This document shows positions 7,736 through 15,327 of a stretch of DNA of 33,025 nucleotides, in pieces (the stretch's first letter is position 1; each line of letters starts with the position of its first letter). The stretch spans positions 1 to 33,025 of the forward strand of contig JAGGYH010000097.1 of NCBI GenBank assembly GCA_021162615.1, read 5' to 3'. This stretch comes from Candidatus Aminicenantota bacterium (GTDB lineage: Bacteria; Acidobacteriota; Aminicenantia; Aminicenantales; Aminicenantaceae). Below the pieces are notes generated by a model, which saw only the letters and a list, made by a program, of their open reading frames with translations, was not told the DNA's origin and did no database searches. The position numbers and the translations under genes are program-made.

Positions 7736-10264
7736 AGAAAAATAAAAGCATTTCTGGGCTTGATTATTGTTTTGTTTTTGTTTCAGAGCGCAGCGGCTGA
7801 GATCCGGTCACCGCAGGATTTTTTGGGATTTAAAGTCGGAGCAGACAGGAAACTGGCGGATATGAATCAGATTATTGATTATTTCATGATTCTCGGAGAG
7901 CAAAGCCCCCTGATTGAGGTGGAAGAAGTGGGCAAGACCTCGATGGGAAATCCCTTTATCGTGGCTGTGATCACTTCGGAGGACAATCATAAGCATCTTG
8001 AAAAATATAGGCAGATCCAGCAGAAACTTGCAGATCCGAGAAAGCTGAAATCCGGGGAAGCGGAAAAACTTATTTCAGAGGGAAAAGCAGTGGTCATGGT
8101 GAATTGTTCTATTCATGCCACTGAAATAGCAGCCTGTCAGATGTCCATGGAGCTGGCTTATGATATGGCTGCAAAGAGAGACAAAACGACAAAAGAGATT
8201 CTGGATAATGTCATATTGATTTTAACTCCCATGCATAATCCTGACGGGATTCAAATGGTGGTTGACTGGTATAAAAAGTATCTCGGCACCAAATATGAGG
8301 GAGGGCGGATGCCCTGGCTTTACAATAAATATGTTGGTCACGATAATAATCGCGACTGGTTTATGTTCACACAGAAAGAAACAAAATTAACCATAAAAGT
8401 CCACAACGCATGGCATCCTCATGTGATTGTGGATATGCATCAGATGGGGAGCACGGGTCCGAGATTGTTTGTTCCTCCGTATGTGGATCCTTATGAGCCG
8501 AATATCGATCCCATACTCAGGCAGGAAGTGGCTATGATGGGAACATTCATGGCTACGGAACTTACATCAGAGGGAAAAGGTGGGGTCATGCACAGTATGG
8601 GATTTGATGCATGGACTCCGGCAAGAGCCTATCACCATTATCACGGAGGAATCCGTATTCTCACTGAGGCGGCCAGTGTCAAGATTGCAACCCCCATCGA
8701 CGTTCCGTGGGAAAGACTGAGCCCTCAGGTCAAACAGGAATCCGTAAGCATGCCCCTTCCCTGGAAAGGCGGGAAATGGACCTTAAGGGATATTGTGGAT
8801 TATGACTATTCTGCTGTTAGGGCCGCACTGACAAATGCGGCCCGTCTCAGGGAAAACTGGGTAAGGAACTTTTACCTGATTTTTAGAAAAGCAGTGGAAC
8901 AGACCGAGCCTCCATATTCTTATATCATTCCGGAAAAACAGCGTGACCTTTCCACTGCATTGAAAATGCTTGACATTTTAAAGACAGGCGGAGTGGAGAT
9001 ACACCGAGCTAAAAAACCTTTCACAGCCGGAGGATTCGAATACCCTGAAGGGACCTTTATCGTGTATATGGCGCAGCCGTTCGGAGGATTTGCGAAAACC
9101 CTGCTCGAACCTCAAGTCTATCCGGAAATAAGAGAGTTTCAGGGCGGCCCTCTCAAAACACCTTATGATGTGGTGGGCCACACCCTTCCTTTTCTGATGG
9201 GAGTCGAAGCAGTAAAAGTGGATGAGCCGTTTGAGGCAGAGACGCGGCTGGTAAAAGGGATAACAAAGCCTGCTCCGGTGATAGAACTTAAGAAAGGGGC
9301 GCTCTTTTACGTATGGGGTCATGAATCAAATGATGATATCGTGGCAGCTAACAGGCTTTTGGATAAAGGATATACCATTTTTTGGGCTGCTGAGGAATTT
9401 TCTTCTGAAGGGATGCTCTATCCTGAAGGAACCATGCTCATAAGGTGTTCTGACCGTACAGAGGATGACCTGAAAGCGGTTTCAAAAAATCTTCTTATCC
9501 GTTTCAGAGGCATAGAAGAGGAACCCGGAATAAAAGCCTATGTCTTCCGGAAACCGAGAATCGGCCTTTATAAAAGCTGGACAGCTTCCATGGATGAAGG
9601 GTGGACCCGGTTTGTTCTTGAGCAGTTTGAATTTCAATATAAAAGCCTTTTTGACAAGGACATAAGGGCGGGGAATCTTGCGGAAGATTTCGATGTCATT
9701 ATTTTTCCGGATCTCAGCGACAGGGCCATTTTCCAGGGAGTGCCGGAAGAATCTTTTCCTCCTGAATATGCCGGAGGAATAGGGGAGATCGGAGTAAAAA
9801 ACATGGAAGATTTCATTCAAAGCGGGGGAACGCTTGTGACTATGAATTCTTCTTCCGAATTCGGGATTAAACGCCTGCACATTGGCGTAGAGGACCGTGC
9901 TTCAGGGCTCAGGCGGGATGAATTTTTCATCCCCGGTTCTTTGCTCGCTGTTATCAATGATCGTGACCATCCCATAACTTATGGTTACGGAAGAGATGCG
10001 GTTGTTTTTTTTAGAAGAAGCCCGGTTTTTAAGGTATTTGAGGGAAGAAGTGTTGTGAAGTATGCTCCGGAGGCCCTTTTGAGCGGCTGGATCAGCGGAG
10101 AGGAGCATTTGACCGGCCATAGCGCCCTGGCGGATGTTCCGTTTGGAAAAGGAAGGGTTATCTTAATTGGATTTCCCGCTCAGTACAGGGCTCAGTCTCA
10201 CGGGTCCTTTAAATACTTTTTTAATTCCCTGTTTTATGGAGCAAGCACATTAAAGGATATGTGA
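7733..10264 (+). CDS. Secreted M14-family zinc carboxypeptidase-like protein
   Basis: The track starts at ATG 7712, which has no ribosome site. TTG 7733 sits five bases after AAGGAGG and gives a clean signal peptide (LRKIKAFLGLIIVLFLFQ... SAAAE), so TTG 7733 is preferred (843 aa). The M14 zinc site is intact: H128 and E131 in IHATE and H236 in VDMHQMG; the likely catalytic Glu is E312 in LTEAAS, and NNRDW matches the substrate-binding Asn-Arg region. Beyond the peptidase domain, the C-terminal 300 residues look like a DJ-1/glutamine-amidotransferase-like fold (PRIGLYKSW, DFDVIIFPDLS), an arrangement common in large bacterial M14 proteins. It lies 43 bases after the S9 gene. It would trim C-terminal residues from peptides; specificity is unknown. 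Confidence 0.9.
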   Translation: MRKIKAFLGLIIVLFLFQSAAAEIRSPQDFLGFKVGADRKLADMNQIIDYFMILGEQSPLIEVEEVGKTSMGNPFIVAVITSEDNHKHLEKYRQIQQKLADPRKLKSGEAEKLISEGKAVVMVNCSIHATEIAACQMSMELAYDMAAKRDKTTKEILDNVILILTPMHNPDGIQMVVDWYKKYLGTKYEGGRMPWLYNKYVGHDNNRDWFMFTQKETKLTIKVHNAWHPHVIVDMHQMGSTGPRLFVPPYVDPYEPNIDPILRQEVAMMGTFMATELTSEGKGGVMHSMGFDAWTPARAYHHYHGGIRILTEAASVKIATPIDVPWERLSPQVKQESVSMPLPWKGGKWTLRDIVDYDYSAVRAALTNAARLRENWVRNFYLIFRKAVEQTEPPYSYIIPEKQRDLSTALKMLDILKTGGVEIHRAKKPFTAGGFEYPEGTFIVYMAQPFGGFAKTLLEPQVYPEIREFQGGPLKTPYDVVGHTLPFLMGVEAVKVDEPFEAETRLVKGITKPAPVIELKKGALFYVWGHESNDDIVAANRLLDKGYTIFWAAEEFSSEGMLYPEGTMLIRCSDRTEDDLKAVSKNLLIRFRGIEEEPGIKAYVFRKPRIGLYKSWTASMDEGWTRFVLEQFEFQYKSLFDKDIRAGNLAEDFDVIIFPDLSDRAIFQGVPEESFPPEYAGGIGEIGVKNMEDFIQSGGTLVTMNSSSEFGIKRLHIGVEDRASGLRRDEFFIPGSLLAVINDRDHPITYGYGRDAVVFFRRSPVFKVFEGRSVVKYAPEALLSGWISGEEHLTGHSALADVPFGKGRVILIGFPAQYRAQSHGSFKYFFNSLFYGASTLKDM

Positions 10265-10373
10265 TAGATTTTCTTTGACCGGGTGATTTTCTTATGATAT
10301 AAGCTTATTAAGATACACCCACCGTATCAGATTGTGATGAGTTAATAAATATGAAGAAAAAAGGGGATTTAAA

Positions 10374-11591
10374 ATGAAAGCATTAAGAAAAATTTTGGGA
10401 CTTTTTATTGTTTTGTTTATAGGACTTCCCATACTTTTTGCTGTCATATGGGCTGTAGGGCTCACCCGGTCTGCTGTGTCTCCTGAGTTTGTTTCTGACC
10501 TTCCCCAGGAGATAATCGAAGAAGTACCTTCGCTTGTTGAGGAAGTGTTTATAGAGGCCCAGGACGAAGAATTGATCAGTGATGAGGATACGAGAGCCTG
10601 GTTCAAGGCTGCTTCGGAGGTTGACATCTCTCCCCGTGAATTGATGAGGAATATGGGACTTGAAAGCTGGCTTGAGAACGAACTGTCAGGTTCTCTGGAA
10701 GAGATAGGGGACGTATTAAGAGGGAAAAGAAAAGCGGGGTCTATTGTCATTGACCTTCGTCCTTTAAAAAATGCGCTCCAAAGTGAAGATTTTAAGGATT
10801 ATATCACTCAGGTCATGGAACAGCTTCCTCCCTGTGATGAAGTGGATATTGAACGCTGGTACACGGTGATTGAAAGAGATTATGACCTGTTCGAGTTCCC
10901 CCCATGCACACCCGGTGTAGAGGTGTCAGATCAGGTTATACAGGATTACCTTGACGAATTAACCGATGACATATCGGACGAGATAGAAATTTTTTCGGGG
11001 ATGCGGTTTGTGCCGCTGAGCGTTACGCGGATTGTTAAACTGCTTTCCTACGGGATGTTTCTTTTACCGGCCTTGATCATTTTGCTGGGTTCGGTTATTG
11101 CGGCAACTTCAACAGCAGGCTTTTTCAGATGGAGCGGCTTGTCATTCCTGGCAGGAGGGCTTATCTCCTTGTTTACAGCGCTCTTTACCAAGCAATTGGC
11201 CTTTGCGGGGATCGGGCTTTCTCCATATTCATTCTCTAAAGATTGGTCGGCCGGGCTTCATGAACTGGTTCTGGAAAAGACAGCTTGGATACAGACCGCT
11301 GTTGTAGGCCACCTGTTCTCTCCAGTGATTGCTGTGGCCGGAGTGGTGAGTATCGTGGGATTTATTATTTTTGTGCTTTCTTTTATTGCAAGCGGCAAAC
11401 CCAAACCTGTTAAAGAAAAGCCCGCTGAAAAAAAGGAAGAAAAAAGGATCGAACAAAAAGAAGAAGAGAAAAAGGAAGAAGCTCCCCAGGAAAAAGCAGA
11501 ACCTGAAGAAGAGCCGGAAAGTGAGTCACAAAAAGAAAAGGAAGAAGAGAAAGAAGAACCTTCTGAAGAACCCGAAGAAAAGAAAGAATAA
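10374..11591 (+). CDS. Unrecognised four-helix membrane protein with Lys/Glu tail
   Basis: 405 aa, family not recognised. Predicted layout: one transmembrane helix at about 6-29, a roughly 190-residue acidic extracytoplasmic domain, three more helices at about 222-246, 254-274 and 315-339, then a cytoplasmic tail (341-405) made almost entirely of Lys, Glu, Pro and Ser. The outer domain has two spaced PPC motifs (PPCDEV, C154; PPCTPG, C178), the only cysteines I see in it, so a disulfide is plausible. An AGGGGAT site precedes ATG 10374. It lies 109 bases after the M14 gene and 18 bases before the second barrel protein. The position suggests an envelope accessory role, for example assembly or anchoring, but nothing in the sequence proves it. 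Confidence 0.8.
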   Translation: MKALRKILGLFIVLFIGLPILFAVIWAVGLTRSAVSPEFVSDLPQEIIEEVPSLVEEVFIEAQDEELISDEDTRAWFKAASEVDISPRELMRNMGLESWLENELSGSLEEIGDVLRGKRKAGSIVIDLRPLKNALQSEDFKDYITQVMEQLPPCDEVDIERWYTVIERDYDLFEFPPCTPGVEVSDQVIQDYLDELTDDISDEIEIFSGMRFVPLSVTRIVKLLSYGMFLLPALIILLGSVIAATSTAGFFRWSGLSFLAGGLISLFTALFTKQLAFAGIGLSPYSFSKDWSAGLHELVLEKTAWIQTAVVGHLFSPVIAVAGVVSIVGFIIFVLSFIASGKPKPVKEKPAEKKEEKRIEQKEEEKKEEAPQEKAEPEEEPESESQKEKEEEKEEPSEEPEEKKE

Positions 11592-11609
11592 GCTTTAAAA
11601 GGAGATGTG

Positions 11610-12428
11610 ATGAGAACGAGAACCATTTTAAAAATATTTTCTATGTGCTTGTTCATTGTTTTTCTGGTTCTTCCGGGATTTACAGGATCAAAAAATTCAG
11701 GCCAAAGGACCTATACGTCTAAATGGACACCCAGGAAGAATATAGCCAGCATTGATGTGGGAGGTTCGTTATCATTTATCCAAGCAGGATATAATTACGA
11801 ATACATGGATACGCTTTGGGGGGAAGATATGGCCATAAGTGATTATGTCGAAAATGCAGATGCTCTTGGATTCAGTGCCGGAGCAGGATTTTATATTGTG
11901 GAAAGCCTGGAGATTGCGGCCAGTTTGAACATATTCTCCAAATCGCTGGACGGAACCTACGGATTCAGCCTTCCGAATATATATTTATGGAATGATATTG
12001 CATCTGACGAGGCAGAAGCCAATCCGTTTTTTAAGGAAACAGTCTTTAGCCTTATGGTCAATTTTCATCCTGTTACTTCTGGAAGCCTCCGGCCGTTTGT
12101 TGGGGCCGGTATCAGCTATATTTCAGGCAAGATGGATTTGCTTTATGATATTATCTACGAAGAGACTTTTTACTGGGATTGGACGCATGATATAGATATC
12201 GCAGAGATTGAATTCGAAAAAACAAATGTCAATAAGCTTGGGTTTAATGTTTCCGGAGGCATGGATTTTTACATCACAAACAGAGTGGCTTTTTATGCTT
12301 CAGGAAGATACATCATTGCAAAACGGGAGGTAGAGCATCCTCTGACCACTCAATGGGAAGAGGGGGAAACACTTGAGCTGGATTTAGGGGGATTGTCAGC
12401 TAATTTAGGGATCAAGGTCTTCTTTTAA
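11610..12428 (+). CDS. Outer-membrane beta-barrel-like protein, 272 aa
   Basis: ATG 11610 is chosen over the GTG at 11607 because AAGGAG ends five bases before it. The signal peptide runs MRTRTILKIF... PGFTGS. The mature part has alternating-residue strands (DVGGSLSFIQAGYNYEY, SAGAGFYIVESLEIAASLN, RPFVGAGISYISG, GGMDFYITNRVAFYASGRY) and ends in SANLGIKVFF, a terminal Phe typical of outer-membrane barrels. It resembles the OmpA/OmpW-like small-barrel class in general form, but I cannot name a family. It follows the KE-tail membrane protein closely and precedes the DUF4097 gene by about 100 bases. Confidence 0.78.
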   Translation: MRTRTILKIFSMCLFIVFLVLPGFTGSKNSGQRTYTSKWTPRKNIASIDVGGSLSFIQAGYNYEYMDTLWGEDMAISDYVENADALGFSAGAGFYIVESLEIAASLNIFSKSLDGTYGFSLPNIYLWNDIASDEAEANPFFKETVFSLMVNFHPVTSGSLRPFVGAGISYISGKMDLLYDIIYEETFYWDWTHDIDIAEIEFEKTNVNKLGFNVSGGMDFYITNRVAFYASGRYIIAKREVEHPLTTQWEEGETLELDLGGLSANLGIKVFF

Positions 12429-12529
12429 ACAGAAGAGTCATTACGAAATCTTATTTTTTCAAAAAAAGGAACTTTTTATCCAGTGTTTTCGTTTAATCTA
12501 TTAAAGGATAAGTTTATTAGGAGGTTGAC

Positions 12530-13525
12530 ATGAAAAAGTTCATACTGTTTGTTTTGTTTCTCGTTATTCTGACTTTATTCATAGGGTCTGCACCGGCAAA
12601 GGAAGTCAACAAGCATTTTCATCAAACCTTTGATGTCAAACAAGGAGATGTGCTTCATCTTACGTACGGAGACGGTGATGTGACAATCATTCCATGGAAT
12701 GAGGACAGGATCGATGTGGAAGTGAATTACAGGGCTGAAATTGACAGGGTAGGAATCGGGCAGGAGCATGATTTTGATGTCGAATTCAGCCAGAGAGGGA
12801 GTTCCGTATACGTGACTGAAAAAAGAAGATACGGTTTTACTATAGGTTACATCAATGTGAGAAGATATGAATATATTTACGAGATCAAGGCTCCGAATTA
12901 TATTCGGTTGGATTTAAAAGGGGATGATGGAGATGTGAACATCGAAGGATGGAGAGAGGAAATCGAATGCAGGCTGGATGATGGTGATTTGTTACTCAAA
13001 GATATTGATGCAGGCAGGACAAGGATCTGGGGGGAGGATGGGACCACTGAAATAGAGGAATTCAAGGGAGAATTATCCATTTCCGTTGATGACGGGGATA
13101 TACGTCTTTCAGCATGTGAGGTTCCTGAATGCAGGCTGGATATGGAAGACGGGGATATTCAAGTAAAAAATTCCAGCGGCTCTTTTGACATCACTTCGGA
13201 TGATGGTGATGTGATTATGGATCAGACAGCGGCAGAAAAACTGTATATAAGGGCTGATGATGGGGATATTGATCTTAACCTTCTGGCATCAGACACCTTA
13301 AATGCCGACATAAAAACGGACGACGGTCCGGTTCGGGTCAATCTTGAAAGAGGATTTTCAACTTCTTTTTACACTTATTCTGATGATGGACGGATACGTA
13401 TTGAGCTGGAAAATATAGAGAATTTTGAAGATGAACGTCATTCTAAGTCCGGTGAGATAAACGGAGGGAAAGGGAAAATCCGTATCCGCACATCTGACGG
13501 GAACATCACTATTGGTGAGAGGTGA
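12530..13525 (+). CDS. Exported DUF4097-type beta-repeat protein
   Basis: 331 aa with a signal peptide (MKKFILFVLF... SAPAKE). The rest is a ladder of about eleven short units, each centred on an acidic turn such as YGDGDV, DDGDVN, DDGDLL, DDGDIR, EDGDIQ, DDGDVI, DDGDID, DDGPVR, DDGRIR and SDGNIT, followed by a hydrophobic strand. This is the pattern of DUF4097/DUF4098 proteins, predicted to form a beta-solenoid and usually found at the envelope. The repeated Asp-Gly turns could bind divalent cations, which is inference. A TAGGAGG site precedes ATG 12530. It is the last gene of the + strand run and ends seven bases from the convergent MEMO-family gene. Confidence 0.85.
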   Translation: MKKFILFVLFLVILTLFIGSAPAKEVNKHFHQTFDVKQGDVLHLTYGDGDVTIIPWNEDRIDVEVNYRAEIDRVGIGQEHDFDVEFSQRGSSVYVTEKRRYGFTIGYINVRRYEYIYEIKAPNYIRLDLKGDDGDVNIEGWREEIECRLDDGDLLLKDIDAGRTRIWGEDGTTEIEEFKGELSISVDDGDIRLSACEVPECRLDMEDGDIQVKNSSGSFDITSDDGDVIMDQTAAEKLYIRADDGDIDLNLLASDTLNADIKTDDGPVRVNLERGFSTSFYTYSDDGRIRIELENIENFEDERHSKSGEINGGKGKIRIRTSDGNITIGER

Positions 13526-13532
13526 GATTGTT

Positions 13533-14585
13533 TTACTCTAAATAATATCCGATAGAGAAAAAACTGACCCAGTGGCGGAGCGAGAAAGGAGCTGTTGTCC
13601 CCATTCCTGATTTTTTGAGAGGCAGTACGCCTTCGCTGTAAGTGTCGGAAAAGCGAAAGAGTGTGCCGTTTATCTTTTTTTTCAGGGAATATGCCAGAAT
13701 TTTTTCTGTGGCGAGGAGGCCGAAAGGAATAGAGTATTTCCCGCACCAGTAGGTATTCCGGTAATCCAGATAAGTTTCTCCCCAGAGTTCTTTGGTCAAT
13801 CCTTTGATTTTGCGGCTGTCTACAGTCCCGGTGAGATAGGTCCTTATAAGGCGCTGGTCAAACTCTAAGGCTTTTTTCCAGGCTTTTTCCCCTTCTCCGA
13901 AAGGCGAATTGTTGAAGTCTTCTCCATAATGGTTTCCGTCAGAGGAAATGAGAAAAAAAATATCCTTTCCAGCTTCAAGGTCTTTTTCGTTCATATAATC
14001 CGCGATCACTTTGGCCAGCTTTTCTGAGACCTCATCCATTCGGGCAAAAGGCATGGGAGTGACCATGATGGGAGTGATCTTGACCTCAGGGTTAAAATAC
14101 TGAAGGAAGGGAAGAAGAGCTTCGATGGAGTGTTCGATCTCATGGGCCCTGTTATCTGTGATAAAAAACGCTTGGTCGAGCCGCTCTTTGATATATTCCC
14201 TCAGACCGGATACAGAGATAGGCTTCTTCAGGCCGGGCCAGTATTCGAAGCCGTCCAGGATCAGGATATTCTGGAGGCCGGGGATCTCGCTGCGGACCGT
14301 GCCGTGGGTGACGCCGAAGATGACCACTTCTTTAGTCTTAAGGATTTTGAAAAGAGGGTAGTAGATTCTTCCGGCATAGAGATAATCATCATGAGGAGAT
14401 ATGGCAGCCACAAGCTTCTGGTCTTCAAAAGACCTGTTTTCCTGACTTTCAAGATAATTCACAAGCTTGCGCATGCTTTCCGTGTTCCAACAGAAACCTA
14501 CGTCATCCCGGATGGGCCGCTTTTTCTGGGCGGCCAGGGATAAAACGCACACTCCGACAACAAAAAGAATAATGAGTCTTCGCAT
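13533..14585 (-). CDS. Exported MEMO-family protein (AmmeMemoRadiSam system B-like)
   Basis: 350 aa. The MEMO fold is recognisable from SPHDDYLYAG, VVIFGVTHGT, HEIEHSIEALLPFLQ and FLISSDGNHYG. H65 and H94 match the two His metal ligands of human MEMO1, whereas the position of its Cys ligand is N218. Unlike usual cytoplasmic members it begins with a hydrophobic signal-like segment (MRRLIILFVVGVCVLSLAAQ), so it is probably periplasmic. An AGAAAGGA site precedes the ATG. No AmmeMemoRadiSam A or radical-SAM partner is present in the window. It lies 73 bases downstream of a decayed permease on the same strand. Activity is uncertain: members have been linked to aromatic dioxygenase-like and redox functions. 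Confidence 0.85.
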   Translation of the reverse strand: MRRLIILFVVGVCVLSLAAQKKRPIRDDVGFCWNTESMRKLVNYLESQENRSFEDQKLVAAISPHDDYLYAGRIYYPLFKILKTKEVVIFGVTHGTVRSEIPGLQNILILDGFEYWPGLKKPISVSGLREYIKERLDQAFFITDNRAHEIEHSIEALLPFLQYFNPEVKITPIMVTPMPFARMDEVSEKLAKVIADYMNEKDLEAGKDIFFLISSDGNHYGEDFNNSPFGEGEKAWKKALEFDQRLIRTYLTGTVDSRKIKGLTKELWGETYLDYRNTYWCGKYSIPFGLLATEKILAYSLKKKINGTLFRFSDTYSEGVLPLKKSGMGTTAPFSLRHWVSFFSIGYYLE

Positions 14586-14658
14586 GATTTTCCTTTCTCT
14601 TTTAAAAAACGGCTGCTTTTATGTTATCAAATGTTTTGGCTCTAGACGGACTTATCGA

Positions 14659-15309
14659 TTATAGTACACATAAAGAACCGTTTGAGTCAATTATTTGTTG
14701 ACGCTTCACGATTTGAGAGGACGTAGAGCCAAGAGCTTTGCGGATGCCGATCTCTTTGGTCCTCTGTTCTGCCATATATGCAGACAGGCCGAAAAGCCCT
14801 ATGCAGGCGATGATGATGACAAAAACCGCAATAGCGATCATGATGTAGACATACAGGATGTTTCCGTTGGGTTTTATCTCACTAGATAGGTGTGATTTGA
14901 GATGGATATCTTGGATAGGCTGGAGAAAATAATTGTAACCATTCCCCGCCCGAGTGTAATCTTCAAAAGATATTCCTGTTTCAGCTTGTATTTGACCGGC
15001 TGCGTATTGTTCCACAAGAGCCGGCATTTTTTGTTCAATGACCTCCGGCGAAACACCTTCTTTTAAAAGCACATAGGTGTGGACAGAAAAGCTCACATAA
15101 TTGGGCTGGCGGTCAAAGCCAATGGGCTCTAATGCACCTAAAAAGTCAAATCCGCATTTTTAACACTCTGGTCATGTCTTCGATTTCTGGAAAATCTGTT
15201 TTCATGGCGGGGCCTATGCCTGAGGGAATTAAAGCATGACATTTATTAAAGAAGAGGATTTATCTTTCCAGAAATTTCTGAATGCGACCTTGATGAGGTT
15301 TTTAATCAT
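14659..15309 (-). pseudogene. Decayed FtsX/MacB-type ABC permease
   Basis: Reading the minus strand from ATG 15309, with an AAGGAG site just upstream, gives MIKNLIKVAFRNFWKDKSSS, the classic N-terminus of large FtsX-family permeases. The frame then breaks and mid-protein segments follow in other frames: IPSGIGPAMKTDFPEIEDMT, then FLGALEPIGFDRQPNYVSFS and the 145-aa track ORF ending YMAEQRTKEIGIRKALGSTS. The first transmembrane helix, most of the periplasmic domain and the last two helices are gone. There are at least two frame breaks plus 5' and 3' deletions, so this is a relic, not a gene. It starts 18 bases after the DUF5916 stop. The complete form would have exported a substrate with a separate ATPase. 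Confidence 0.85.
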
Positions 15310-15327
15310 GCCAAGGGCTCCTTTTTT

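Noticed and set aside
11258-11656. Ser-rich and Lys-rich ORFs opposite or out of frame with the KE tail
   Set aside because: They are frame shadows of the low-complexity GAA/AAG-rich tail of the 10374-11591 gene.
12530-13525. Tandem DNA repeat or CRISPR-like array from recurring GATGATGGNGAT
   Set aside because: The recurrence is at protein level (DDGD turns); the DNA units vary and lie in a single open frame.
14658-14690. Minus-strand TTGACT and TATAAT upstream of the MEMO gene
   Set aside because: The spacer is 21 bases, too long for a normal sigma70 promoter, so it was not called.
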